In this document: positions 24,101 through 33,405 of the stretch, piece after piece | Layout: each line of letters begins with the position of its first letter | Position numbering within the stretch: the first letter of the stretch is position 1 | Source of the DNA: Sphaerolaimus hirsutus | Taxonomy: Eukaryota; Nematoda; Chromadorea; Monhysterida; Sphaerolaimidae | DNA length: 64,000 nt | NCBI GenBank assembly: GCA_964036195.1 | Contig: OZ038456.1 | Span: 13,764,001-13,828,000 of the forward strand | Direction of reading: 5' to 3' | The notes under the pieces: model-generated | Told to the model about the DNA's origin: nothing | The model's input: only the letters and a program-made list of their open reading frames with translations | The model's database searches: none | Translations under genes and position numbers: made by a program

Positions 24101-24825
24101 AAATACCAAAAATGGGCACCGAAACTTCAAATTCACAGATACATGAAATGATCTTAAATAAAGCATCTTACAAATGCAAAAGCAATCAGTGACAATATTC
24201 TTCAAAATCGTGGAGTTTAAGCTGCAAATTTCAGCAAAACCCCTATTGATTTTGTTGATTGAGAACTTGGTATAATCAGAGCAAAACAATTGGTGATCTC
24301 AATTATTAAAAAGATGTAATAAAAAATAATAACATACTTAACATGTTCTTGAATCAACTGATGGGGTACTTCTGTCAAACAATTTTATAGGGCTCCCAAC
24401 TGGGCCTGGAGAAATTGAACAAGACATAATTTTCATTATAATTTTTGCAAGCACACTTCTGAAAAATTTACCATTCAACCAAATAAACTGTTCCTAAAAT
24501 GTAGTGCAAGAAATGGTGCCAATACCATTCCATCACTGTCTTACTTTCTGGTCCTTATCCATCATTCATTCAATGAGTAAAGTTCTGCAATTTGCACACA
24601 TCTTTGCAGATTTCACAAACCCAAAGCCAAACACATTTTATGTCACTGCAGAAGGACTGTGGCCAGTGAGTGCTTGAAATCAATTTTGCTTTTTATTTAC
24701 ATCACACTTTTTGAACTAACAATTGGTTTGAAGTGCTAAAAATAATACTATGAATTCCCATTCTTCAGGTGGCTGATGCTCAAATTTCTGGTGAGAAATT
24801 TCAACAGGAATATAAAAAAGAATAA
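15133..24825 (+). CDS. probable secreted protein of unknown family, small exons (model)
   Basis: Phase-compatible segments: 15133-15217 (signal-peptide-like MAENWHICLVYCFSFSG, donor GTGACA), an exon ending 15559 (start 15421, 15457 or 15466), 16826-16952, 22139 to about 22246, about 23456-23540, 24610-24665 and 24769-24825 with a TAA stop. Joins at 15559/16826 (phase 2), 16952/22139 (phase 0), 23540/24610 (phase 1) and 24665/24769 (phase 0) all keep frame with GT/AG sites. Typical pieces are CEYTMGSCFCTLKTALGG, TGHLALIPNSWVAGRLADIL, WIAVAKHTSASAGGKAAGWY, DYTVVWRSDHPDPLHEFG and PKPNTFYVTAEGLWP. I do not recognise a family. Two MITEs of one family (15223-15433, 22247-23455) lie between segments 1/2 and 4/5, and I could not place a clean intron at the second. 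The gene may therefore be broken, or its end may differ: an internal GTGAGA at 24791 could lead on to the PAN-like exons at 26.8 kb. Confidence 0.45.
15223..15433. mobile_element. CTGGTGCCAGTCCC-family MITE
   Basis: Outer bases resemble CTGGTGCCAATCCCACACCC at the left, and the reverse complement of the right end is CAGGGGGCAGTCTCACACCC. Inside are TGTAAAATG and TGACATTT units. Ends fit a hAT-like CAGGG start, but the duplication is not clear. Sits between the signal-peptide segment and the next exon of the 15-25 kb gene. Confidence 0.55.
15695..15958. mobile_element. CCGTATT-family MITE, left-hand fragment
   Basis: TATCGTATTTCATCGAATTACC followed by the standard core (TTTAACGTGTGTTCTGCATT); the right arm is missing. 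Confidence 0.5.
16157..16290. mobile_element. CCGTATATC-subfamily MITE, left-hand fragment
   Basis: CTACCATATATCTTTGAATAAG followed by GGGGAGTTATTTTTC-like units, as in the intact copy at 34070-34483. Confidence 0.4.
16319..16497. repeat. palindromic MITE, GTTCCGCAAGTGG family, copy 1
   Basis: Left CTGGGGCCAGTTCCGCAAGTGG, right CCACTTGCGGAACCGGCACCAGG, with inner AAGTTAAGAGTT palindromes. A second copy lies at 17092-17267; the pair brackets the exon at 16826. Confidence 0.65.
16621..16799. mobile_element. hAT-type MITE, ACCGT subterminal family
   Basis: Left TAGGGTGGCAGAATTTACCG, right CCGTCTGCCACCCTA, filled with TACCGTACCG units. Perfect duplication CTGATAAC at 16613-16620 and 16800-16807. 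Its right end is 26 bp from the acceptor of the exon at 16826. Confidence 0.9.
17092..17267. repeat. palindromic MITE, GTTCCGCAAGTGG family, copy 2
   Basis: Nearly identical to 16319-16497, ending CCACTTGCGGAAACGGCACCTGG. Confidence 0.65.
17351..17515. mobile_element. hAT-type fragment, TTTACG family, left end
   Basis: CAGTGTTGCAAAAACGTATT followed by TTTACG/TACGTA units; no right end. A following stretch (17519-17600) reads as an acidic peptide (DDSTADLQDASGKDSPDW), possibly a leftover of coding DNA carried by the element. Confidence 0.4.
17602..18440. mobile_element. CTTCTAATAGAA-family element, disrupted
   Basis: Starts TACCGTATTTCTTCTAATAG, with GCCCTTCTATTGGAGAC units at both sides of a nested CCGTATT element (17793-18220). 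The block around 18260-18370 matches 42202-42370, showing the same family. A clean right end was not found. Confidence 0.45.
17793..18220. mobile_element. CCGTATT-family MITE
   Basis: Ends CCGTATTTCCTCGAAATACC and GGTATTTCGAGGAAATACGG, TA on both sides, long G-runs in the right arm. Confidence 0.75.
18462..18500. mobile_element. CCGTATT-family MITE, left tip only
   Basis: CCGTATTTCCTCTAAATACC followed by the CCCGGGGGGTGATTGTTTC phrase, then unrelated sequence. Confidence 0.4.
18933..19789. mobile_element. hAT-type element, TTTACG subterminal family
   Basis: Left CAGAGTTGGAAAAACGTATT, right TTTGTACAACTCTG. Duplication CTTTCTAC / CTTTCTTC (7 of 8). Ends close to those of 3954-5135. Confidence 0.8.
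19810..20467. mobile_element. hAT-type element, TTCGAAAA subterminal family
   Basis: Left TAACGATGGCAAAAAAAG, right GGTTTGCCATCGTTA, perfect duplication CCCGCAAC at 19802-19809 and 20468-20475. Ends are built of AAAATTCGAAA units. Confidence 0.9.
20500..20743. mobile_element. CTTCCCGATCAAGTCCGG-family element, diverged copy
   Basis: Ends CTTGACCGGGAAGGTGTTTA at the right; contains CGACCCACCCTGTAG as in 28635-29130, in the opposite orientation. Confidence 0.45.
21049..21503. mobile_element. CCGTATT-family MITE
   Basis: Ends CCGTATTTCCTCGAAATACC and GGTATTTCGAGGAAATACGG with TA. Core includes AAATCGCC/GGCGATTTTT and TTTAAAAACGATGACTCTGT, matching 63403-63853 very closely in reverse orientation. 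Confidence 0.75.
21590..21800. mobile_element. hAT-type fragment, TTTACG family, right end
   Basis: TTTACG units then TTTTAACAACACTG; inner sequence parallels 4904-5110. No left end. Directly followed by a CCGTATT-type tip (GTATTTCGAGGAAATACCG). Confidence 0.5.
22247..23455. mobile_element. CTGGTGCCAGTCCC-family MITE hosting a hAT element
   Basis: Left CTGGTGCCAGTCCCAGACTC, right GGTCTGGGACTGCCCCCTG. Interrupted by the hAT element at 22307-23347. It separates two in-frame segments of the 15-25 kb gene. Confidence 0.6.
22307..23347. mobile_element. hAT-type element, AAAATA subterminal family, copy 1
   Basis: Left CAGGGTTGGCAAAATCTCAG, right TATAAAACCAACCCTG, perfect duplication GTCAAAAG at 22299-22306 and 23348-23355. 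Ends are AATAAAATAAAAT and TTTTTGTAAAATT units. The middle holds a remnant of the GCAGTCCC family (GGGGCAGTCCCAAG at 22560), also present in the copy at 30790. Confidence 0.9.
23541..24609. other. intron-like stretch without firm features
   Basis: Includes three tandem copies of a GGAATACTGACAGTGGAATT-like 20-mer at 23571-23612 and an open frame at 23989-24192 with a hydrophobic start and basic tail that I could not confirm as coding. Confidence 0.35.
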
Positions 24826-24849
24826 GTCTCTCCATTAGAGGGTGGATAC

Positions 24850-25870
24850 CAGAGTTGTGAGAATTACTGAACTTTTTTAAAAGTATATGTAAACGTAAAG
24901 TTTTTTTTACTCACCACAAAGTATAGAAAACGTAAAATACTTTTTTTTACTCGTACATACGCGTAAATGTGGGTACTTTATTGTGAGTGTAGAAACGACT
25001 ACTTTTCTTCATAGAATGTGTAAAAGTGGGCACTTTTTCATACGTGTACATCCAACGTATGTTTTTCTATAAGCAAATGACAGAAAATATGGTTTTCAAG
25101 GTCTCTTTTTTCTAGGAGATAAAAATCATCGTTCTCCCGACTCGTTTACCACATCCATTGTCTCCACAACCCTTTCGATTTGGTTGCGAATTTTGAAATT
25201 TTTAAAGGCACTACCCCCGCATATCTAAAATATTCAATGGAACCACTTCTGTAAATACATAGCAGTGTACCGTATTACCTCGAAATACCCCCAGGGGGTT
25301 TATTATTTCGCCAGCAAAATTTGAGGGGGGGATAATTCGAGGGGGGGGTTTATTCGAGGGGGGGGTCTATTATTTCGCCAGAAATTTTCGGAAATTCCCC
25401 ATACGCAGACGTAGAAACATCGAACAATTACATAGATGTACATGTGTTTATAGGCATATATAACTGTATATACACAAAAACCCCTCCCTAACGTCACTTA
25501 ATCATCAGTTTTAACGTGTGTTCTGCATTGTATAGATCACAAACTGGGGTATTTGTCATGTACGTTCACGTTTCACTCAATTTTAGGGGGGGGTATTTCG
25601 AGGGGGGGTTTATTATTTCCTCAGCCGAAATTTAGGGGGTGTATTTCGAGGGGGGGGGGGGGGTTAATTCAAGGGGGGGGTTAATTCGAGGTAATACGGT
25701 AGTTACTTTATAAATATGTCCCACATTGAATTTTCATAAATACATTTTCCGTACGCGTATGTGTTGAAAGTGCGTATGGTATTTTTTTGAAAAGTATATG
25801 TAAATGTATTTAACGCGTACTCGCGTACGCGTATTTTTCGAGTAAACGTACGTACCTTTTAACAACTCTG
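24850..25870. mobile_element. hAT-type element, TACGCG subterminal family
   Basis: Left CAGAGTTGTGAGAATTACTG, right TTTTAACAACTCTG, perfect duplication GTGGATAC at 24842-24849 and 25871-25878. Subterminal units are GTACGCGTA rather than TTTACG. Hosts the CCGTATT element at 25270. It starts 25 bp after the TAA that may end the 15-25 kb gene. Confidence 0.9.
25270..25699. mobile_element. CCGTATT-family MITE nested in a hAT element
   Basis: Ends CCGTATTACCTCGAAATACC and CGAGGTAATACGG with TA. Close to 4276-4698. Confidence 0.8.
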
Positions 25871-25878
25871 GTGGATAC

Positions 25879-26768
25879 ATATACTAGATTTTAAAAAAAC
25901 ATTATATGTTAGCTGTGTATCTATGGCAAACCATTCAGAGCATTCAAACTTGAGTGATATATTGCTTGCTATAACAAAACAGCAAAATGAAACTGTTACC
26001 TAAAGTGCCCATACCATGCATTATGTGTACCACAAATAGTTTTCATTCTAACATATTCACAAAAAAATCTAAATACCTCTCTATCTGTACCTCCAGTCAA
26101 TATTTAAACAGAAATTTATTTGCAAGGTAAAAAAACACAGGAAAAACTGTTCATACAAAAAAATTGAAGCACATACAATACCTGTGACAGTTCCTAGCAC
26201 CCAGCAAGCTTACTCTCTCAGTTTGTGGGTAGTAGTTTTATTGTTTCTAAATTTTACATTAAACATGAGTAACAGGGGGGACAAAGACTTTCCCTTCAGA
26301 TCCAGTATCAATCCTTTAATACTGAAATAATATCTATCAAACACAGAAAAAACTGTTCAGAAGCACAATCCAGTTGTACAGTGCTTAAGGTTAGCTCTGT
26401 CATTCAGCTGGGCGATTTCATTCACCCACAGAGGGATCCAATGACACTTTTCAGCATTTAATATTCAATATTTTCCTGTGGCTGAGTTTTTAGTTGTTAG
26501 ATTGATATCAATGAATTATTTTTACATTCAATATTGTGATTAAGTTCAAATGAGATGGCTGTTAAAGACTTAAACATTTTCTGAGACTGGAACTGAGACG
26601 GTGGTGTGTCAAACTGAGACCAAGACAAAAATTGAGAGTGATAACAATACTAGGGTGTCAGGGTGTCAGGGTACACATTGAACTTGGCATTTGTATATGA
26701 GGCAGTGGATAATAATTAATAATAACCCAACTGCCTAACTTCTTTTTGGAGGAAAATCAATGTTTCAG
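25879..26768. other. stretch without firm features
   Basis: AT-rich. A possible 30-bp exon (26096-26125, between CCTCCAG and GTAAAA) has the phase required to precede the exon at 26769, but is too short to trust. Confidence 0.3.
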
Positions 26769-27460
26769 TATGTTCACATCCAAAACTAAACCATTTGGCA
26801 TTGTAAATGCCAAACATGTTGTGCTGTCTCAAATACTTTCCTATGCTGTGCTAAATACATATAGGTATGCTGGTATGCTGCTTCCAAAACCGGAAAATAA
26901 TGATAATTTTGAGTTTTAGCCTCATTTGATCACCAATTAAGATTGATATCAATCCATGATCAAACTGTATTCAACATCAACCAGGATTGAAACAAGACCA
27001 AGTTTTTTAAGACTGAGCCTGAGACCAAACCTTTATTTATTAAATCTTTATTTTTGAGACCAAAACAGAGACTCTGAAACCAGGAAAAATTACAGGCAAA
27101 TAGCAGAATAAAAGAATATTTAACATGAAAAATCATTGCAACTCTCTCCATAGATAATGAGTCGACACACACTAGTTTACCATTATGAAATGTTCCACCA
27201 TTTTGGTAAACTGTTTGCACAAACAGTTAACCAAAATGGTTAAGCATTTCATAATGGTAAACTAGTCTGTCTGGGCACATTGACCACCTTCAACTTCCAT
27301 CATTTCCAGTTTGTGTCTGGCCGACTTTGGATGCATGGGGTTTGCAATCAACCACTCAACTCTGCACTGTGTCACCGCTTCTGAGGTCACGGACGAAATT
27401 GCTATGGAAACTAAACCTGGATATGTTACTTATGAGAGAGTTTACGTGTCGGAGAATTGA
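26769..27460 (+). CDS. 3' exons of a PAN/apple-like domain protein (partial)
   Basis: Two exons, 26769-26864 and 27310-27460, join in phase 2 with GT/AG sites. The joined reading runs FGIVNAKHVVLSQILSYAV..., then SLCLADFGCMGFAINHSTLHC and ends ERVYVSEN before TGA. The spacing CLADFGCMGFAI...LHC matches the C-terminal half of PAN/apple domains (Cx5CxGFxx...C), which bind proteins or sugars outside the cell. Upstream exons are not firmly found; it could be the end of the 15-25 kb gene or a separate one. An almost perfect palindrome (27172-27268) lies in the intron, just before the last exon. The family call rests on a short motif, so treat it as likely rather than proven. Confidence 0.45.
27172..27268. 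repeat. near-perfect short palindrome
   Basis: ACTAGTTTACCATTATGAAATG pairs with CATTTCATAATGGTAAACTAGT around a centre near TTTGCACAAA. Probably a small foldback transposon; it lies in the intron of the PAN-like gene. Confidence 0.6.
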
Positions 27461-28634
27461 TACTTAGAATTTTATATACATCAGTTGACAGATTTTACTA
27501 AGTGGGGCTATTATATGGAGATGTGCTTTTTTGTGATCAAAATGCTTTTGGTGATCTTGGTGGATCTTGTGATCCAATTTGACGCTCAGCGCCATTGTTT
27601 TGGATGGCGCCAAGATGTTGGGATGAGTGACTATATTTTTCAACATTTAAGTGTATTATCTGCTGAAGTATTGAATAAATTATCATCCAGGTGGCATTTA
27701 ACACATAAAAATTTTAGATTTTTTTTGCTAGAATGCAACTTTGGGTTCATTTTTGTTACCACATAAACTGCAAATCTTCAAATATATCCCATAATTGAAA
27801 TGTCAATCACATCAGTCATGTTAATAATGTAAAATCAAATAATTTTTTATCCAGCCCTAACATCATTACTTTTTTACAATGTACTATTTTTGTCCCAGCT
27901 TATGCAGACTTGGGGCTCTTTTGAGGGAGATATTTCAAGGAAATGTGGTGTATTTTTATTAAAAAATTGTATTGGACCAATGTTTTTCATTTACTTTTCT
28001 TCAGGTGCACTTTTTCAGTGGCAAGTGTTTGAAGGAGGAATTACATTCTATCAGAATTTGCCAATTTCATAATAAATATAAGGTAGTGCCTAAGCAGTGT
28101 TTTGCCGGCCTGATACATGAGTAATTACCAACCATGTAAAAAATTGTGGCATCCAATTCTAAAAGTCTAAAATATGAAAATTTCGAATTAGTCCCAGAAA
28201 TCTGGGGCTACTCATGTGCATTTTTCACAATTTTCCATAAATTTTTTGTTCTCACATGCCCCTATATGATACTGTCAAGCAGAAAACATTTTCAAGCAAT
28301 CAAACCTCCCAAAAAGCCATTCTGAAAGCATAGCCACTCAACAAATATATGAAATACTTACATAATTCAGTTTTAACTCTACACAACATAATTTTCATTG
28401 GAACTATAATGGAAAACAATGATTGTTTGTAACTTGAAATTACAAAAATTGTAACAAACTGCAATAGTACTGTTAAATATTATTCATGTTCATGAATATG
28501 TTCATGCACAACTATATTTTGTGTGAATAAAGATTTAGAAAGGTCAGAATTTCCTGTAGAATCAGGAACATTCATTAATTATACTACAAATAATTCACGA
28601 CAGCATTTCAGATACAAAACAATGTACCTAAATA
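27461..28634. other. intergenic DNA, no firm gene
   Basis: Contains a worn CCGTATT-type right tip near 27912-27952 (TTTTGAGGGAGATATTTCAAG) and AT-rich DNA. A possible terminal exon at 28019-28072 followed by AATAAA was seen but is unsupported. Confidence 0.35.
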
Positions 28635-29130
28635 AACACCTTCCCGATCAAGTCCGGCCCCCCATTTTTTATTTTACTTCTGACGTCCTATCTCCAGTTC
28701 TAGGACGCACCAGAAGCTGAAACTTGGGGTAGATATAGGCGCAACCCCCCTCTACTTCGCATGAATTGGAGGGGTCGCGGCGACCCCCTACAGGGTGGGT
28801 CACCCTAAGTGCAAAAAATTTTGTGGCTTTTTAGTGTCCCACACAGGTTTCTTGCACTGCAGGCGCCGTACTTCCAGCTGTGGGAGGGGTAAAAATCCAC
28901 AAGTTTGGGGATGTGTCGCCAACACCCATCCCCTACTATACACGGGCCAGGCGGTTTTTGGCAACTCACCACAGTGTGGGGGTGCAGCATTCAAATTTAT
29001 CAAAACATTACTGTCCCACACAGGTCCAGCAGCCAATCAAATTTAAAAAAGTAAACACTTTTGTGTTGTTTTAACACTAAAGTGATTGATAATGTCAAAT
29101 AAGCTAACCGGACTTGATCGGGAAGGTGTT
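28635..29130. mobile_element. TIR element, CTTCCCGATCAAGTCCGG family
   Basis: Begins AACACCTTCCCGATCAAGTC and ends GACTTGATCGGGAAGGTGTT, TA on both sides. The interior has CGGCGACCCCCTACAGGGTG. The same unit appears twice, in opposite orientation, in the foldback at 43986-45195. Confidence 0.75.
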
Positions 29131-29263
29131 TACATTATAAATGTAATGCATTCTAACACTAGCATTGTTCCTTTCCCATAACATATAACTGAAAGTTACT
29201 GCATTTATCAGTCCTTCTGAGCACATAATAAAAAAAGTCAAATTATCAAAGTGATTTTTTGAA

Positions 29264-32200
29264 ATGACAAAATTCTCCCTGCTTCCAGCGGTTGTGGCGC
29301 TCATTGCATTGTTTCTAATCAATATATCAGCTGGAAACTACATATCAGTTAGCAGCAGTTGTCTTTGTTGTCCGATAAATATCATCTTAAGTTTCAGAAC
29401 AATGACACCACAAGTGAACATTGATTATTGGTACTGTATCGGATTATGGCACATTTACTCAAATAATACCCCCCATTGAATAATTCCCCCTTGATGCATC
29501 TCCCCTGTTAGATAAGTGCGGAAAAACTATCCCCATTGAATAATTGCTCCCCCACTGATACCGATAAATATTAAATTTAGGCATGTAATAAACTTGTTGT
29601 ATCCAATTTGGCATTTGTCCAAGTTTTTGTTACATTGAAAGATTTTCTGAGGAGGGGGTTGCTGGTGTTCAACATATGGATTTTTTCAAGATGTAAATAG
29701 AAAGCAGGAAAACGACAAAAATGTTTAAAAAATTGAGAAAAATGCTTGAAATAGAAAAAATATTGAAATAATTCCCCCACCTTGAATAAATCCCCACGTT
29801 AGATGAGTAAGGTAAAAAAATAATTCTTATAAAAATATTTTCTGTGCAGATATGTCAACTTATGTGCAGTCGACGTAATGAATCTGAGAAGTCAAGCTGT
29901 GAAAGTTCTTGTGAAGACCTCCCACACAACTCGGATAGACAGTGTGTCAGTTCATTGCATTCTTACCTAATGCGCTGTCACCTTTGCCAAAGTCTCATCT
30001 TTTGGTACAATTTTTCAATTTTCACCACACTTTTTCAGACATTTTGCATTGGTTTGTGTGAAACAGCATTTCCTAGAAGTGCGACTATGCAAACGTCGTG
30101 TCTCCCCACATGTCTGCATAATCTTGCGAAAGGTAAATATGTCCATGTTTTACCAACAAATTTCCATTAGAATCGCATTTGATGGGTCTGATAATGATGA
30201 ATCACCAGCCACTTATTGGTCCTGATTAGTGATGTGAAAAGCGCCAGAACTTTGGTGCCAAGCGCCAAAAGCGCCATGGCGCTTTTCCGACCCCCAGCGC
30301 CAGAAGCGCCATGGCGCTTTTTGCTTTGGCGCTAGCACCAAGCGCCAGCGCCAGGCATTATGTCCCTCGCACCTGCCATGGCGCGTTTCGTGGGCACGGC
30401 TCCAAGCGCCAATGGCGCCATCGCAAAGTAGCGCCAAGCGCCAAAAGCGCCATGGTGCTTTTACATCATTAGTCCTGATCAGATTTCAAGAGCATGATCA
30501 CGCCTTATCACCAATGGCGTGCATTTCACAGACACTTCAATGTCAAATCTAAATTCTTTGGATTTGAAGTGCTTGGAAACTTATGAAGTGTAACTATGAG
30601 TGTTGAAGTAAAAAGTAAAGTGTTTTGTAATACTTAGAAGTGTGAAGAAATGATAAGTGTTGACGTGTCTGTGTTAAGATACTTCAATGCAGACCAAAAA
30701 GCAGTGAATGGTGTACAGAAAAAGAGAGTGCACCAACTTGATTATTTTTGGCATATGGTAAAATAAATTCAGCCACCCTACCTCACTGGCAGGGTTGGCA
30801 AAATCTCAGAAAAAAATAAAAATAAAATAAAAATAAAATGGAATATTCAAGAATAAAATAAAATAAAATAAAATGGAAAATTTAAGAATAAAAATAAAAA
30901 TTGTATAAAAATTCGAATTTTTGTAAAATTGTATAAAAATTCGTATTTTTGAAAAATTGTATAAAAATTCATTTTTTTTGTAAAATTTTATCTCGTTGCT
31001 TGAGTTTCTACCTGTTTATTCATGGATGTGGGAGCAGTCCCAAGTGTAAAGTGTCAAATGTCATGTAAAATGTCATGCAAAGTGTCAATTGTCATGACAA
31101 ATGTAAGGTAAAGTGTAAATTGTCATGACATGTAAAAAATAAAGTATCAATTGTCAAGCAAATTGTGTCCAAATCTTATGTTTGATATCTAAATCTTATG
31201 TTTTGTATCCAAATTATGTTGTTGTTGAATCCAAATCTTATGTGAACATTTGGATACAAAAACATAAGATTTGGATACAATAGATACTATGGATACAAAA
31301 ACACAAGATTTGGATACACAATTTACACTTTGCATGACATTTGACATGACACTTGACATTTTGCATGACAATTGACACTTTACTTTACATTTGTCGTGAC
31401 AATTGACAAATTGCATCACATTTTACAAATGTGCCCAGCACACTCCACTAGTCCTTCTACTGAAAATGCAAACCATTCTTATCAATAATTGTAACTTTAC
31501 ACTTGCAGCTAGCTAACAATACATACTGCATGCAACTTTTGAAAAGTAAGGGAAAAATTTGTCACAGGTTTTTCATGTATAGGTCTAATTATAACATTTT
31601 TCTGGCCAGGCATGCATGATTCTGATTTTTTGTAAAATTTTTGTAAAATGTGTCATTTTATTTTATTAATGACTTTTGGGAATAAAATAAAATAAAATAA
31701 AATGAAACAAGAATAAAATTAAAATAAAATAAAATTTTTATACAATTTTTATACAATTTTACTAAAATGAATTTTTATAAAACCAACCCTGCTCACTGGA
31801 TACCCACTAGATTCAATTCTTTTATCATTTCTATTAAAGCATTCCCAATTAGGGTGTCAAAGAAATTTATTTACGGAAAACGGAAACGGAAACAGAAAAA
31901 TTTTTTCGACAGCCGGAAAACGGAACAGAAAACAGAACAAAATTTGCAGATGGCGGAAAACGGTAACGGAAACGGAAAAAAATTTCAGCGGCCGGAAAAT
32001 GGAAAAAAGGAAAGACGGAAACGGAAAAATGAAATTTGCACAGAAACGAAAAAATTTGCTGAAATTTGCCGGAAAACGGATAAAATTCGCTGAAATTTTG
32101 CTGGAAGTGGAAAAAATTTGCAGAAATTTTGCTGGAAACAGAATTTTTTTCACATAATTAATGCATTAATGTTTACCAGTTTGGCTGGAACAGAAAACAG

Positions 32201-33397
32201 AAAGTTGAGACAGAAAAATGGAAAATTGAGGCGTAAAATGGAAACAGGTGGAAAAACTGGAAATTGAGGCGGAAAACAGACAAAAGGCGGAAAAACTGAA
32301 AATTAAGCCGGAAAACGGAAAATGAGCCAGAAAAACGGAAACGGAAAAAAAGTGGCTGGAAAACGTAATGGAAAACGGAAAAAATTCCAGCAGACAGAAA
32401 ATGGAACGGAAAACGGAAAAAATTGGCCTGCGGAAAACGGAAACGGAAGACGGAAATTTGACACCCTATTCCCAATTAAATTTCCTCCGATGTTGTAATT
32501 TTTTTATTATTACAGAGTTTAATAATTACCCCAACCTGACCTGTCACAACCAAAGTACACCCAAAAGGACAACTACTAGCACAGCGGCAACGCCAACGAG
32601 AAGCACAACTACCACAAATTTCAGTGTCGATTTGAAAAAGGTATGTGAGTAGTCTGAATTTTCATAATTAATATCACTGTGAAAGAAATCGAACGTGAAA
32701 GCGAATTAAAATGATGAAAAAGTCACTTTTTGCGGTGGGGGGGTAGGTTTCGGATGGAATGTGCTATCTATGACAGAACTTAATGCAGAGTGCTTCACAA
32801 ACATGTGATTTTTCGCTGCACGCAGATATGCAAAAGCATGTGTACACTGTACGCATCATATGAAGCAGCGACGGATATCTATCTTTGCAGCAAACAATGT
32901 GATCAATTGGAAAACGGTTACCCACCCTGTGTGAGTGAACTGCTGTGTTTTTAGTTTGTTGTTGTAAATTACCAAATTACCATTTTTTATCCAGATTTCT
33001 CATTTGCACACGCAAATTCATTTTTAATTTCCATTCCTTCCGGACACTCTTTCTGATCTTGAATAAATCACTATATAAATATCGTTCTTGCCAACATAAA
33101 AAAACAGATCTTTCATTCACAGGTTCTGTGCCTTAATATGTGCGTTAACCCGGTAAATCTCTTCGTGTGCAGGAAAAACTGCTTTGGAAGTAAATATTTT
33201 CATAGCTTTACTGTCTTTTTTATGAATAAAAAATTCAAGTAAAATATATAATTATGGATCCCATCACTGCAGTGTTTGGCTTCCCTGCTCATATTTGTGA
33301 CCACCAACAGCCCCCGGTGATTACTACTACACATCCAATTGACCCATGGGATTCTTGGGAAGGAGAAAAGTTTGTCCCAATTGACCCATGGTGGTGA
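29264..33397 (+). CDS. secreted protein of tandem CxxxC...CxxxC modules, seven exons
   Basis: Exons 29264-29347 (or to 29413), 29850-29945, 30039-30132, 32516-32640, 32826-32930, 33123-33189 and 33273-33397 join in frame with GT/AG sites, about 231 residues (253 with the longer exon 1). It starts with a signal peptide (MTKFSLLPAVVALIALFLIN). Four modules follow: C-x3-C, 8 to 14 residues, C-x3-C, 9 to 15 residues, C; examples are ICQLMC...CESSC, FCIGLC...CLPTC, ICKSMC...CSKQC and LCLNMC...CRKNC. A Thr-rich linker (TPKRTTTSTAATPTRSTTTT) separates modules 2 and 3. The tail repeats PIDPW and ends IDPWW. Each module starts at its own exon. A double CxxxC can form a disulphide-bridged pair of helices, as in alpha-hairpinin or kappa-KTx scaffolds, but the fifth Cys is unlike these and I recognise no family. 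Exon 1's end is the least certain point. Confidence 0.65.
29461..29830. mobile_element. degenerate CCGTATT-like or ATTGAATAATTCCCC repeats in intron 1
   Basis: Phrases such as CCATTGAATAATTCCCCC recur and resemble worn arms of the CCGTATATC subfamily. No ends could be placed. Confidence 0.3.
30227..30471. mobile_element. hAT-type MITE, GGCGCT subterminal family
   Basis: Left TAGTGATGTGAAAAGCGCC, right GGTGCTTTTACATCATTA, perfect duplication GTCCTGAT at 30219-30226 and 30472-30479. Almost entirely AAGCGCCATGGCGCTT-type units. Lies in an intron of the Cys-module gene. Confidence 0.9.
30790..31791. mobile_element. hAT-type element, AAAATA subterminal family, copy 2
   Basis: Same ends as 22307-23347; perfect duplication CTCACTGG at 30782-30789 and 31792-31799. 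The two copies align over their whole length, including an internal GCAGTCCC-family remnant. Confidence 0.9.
31850..32468. mobile_element. hAT-type MITE, GGAAAAC subterminal family
   Basis: Left TAGGGTGTCAAAGAAATT, right GGAAATTTGACACCCTA, perfect duplication TTCCCAAT at 31842-31849 and 32469-32476. Made of CGGAAAACGGAAA units. Its right end is 47 bp from the acceptor of exon 4 of the Cys-module gene. Confidence 0.95.
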
Positions 33398-33399
33398 AA

Positions 33400-33405
33400 A
33401 ATAAA
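33400..33405 (+). promoter_or_regulatory. polyadenylation signal AATAAA
   Basis: Lies 2 bp after the TGA of the Cys-module gene, implying a very short 3' untranslated region. Confidence 0.55.

Noticed and set aside
24348-24410. Minus-strand exon-like frame (PVGSPIKLFDRSTPSVD)
   Set aside because: Competes with plus-strand exons nearby that have better splice sites and joined phase; no second minus-strand exon found.
28019-28072. Short plus-strand terminal exon (WQVFEGGITFYQNLPIS) followed by AATAAA
   Set aside because: Only 17 codons, with no upstream exon; cannot be separated from chance.
31767-32475. Overlapping ORFs of about 100 codons on both strands
   Set aside because: Translations of CGGAAAACGG repeats of the 31850-32468 element.
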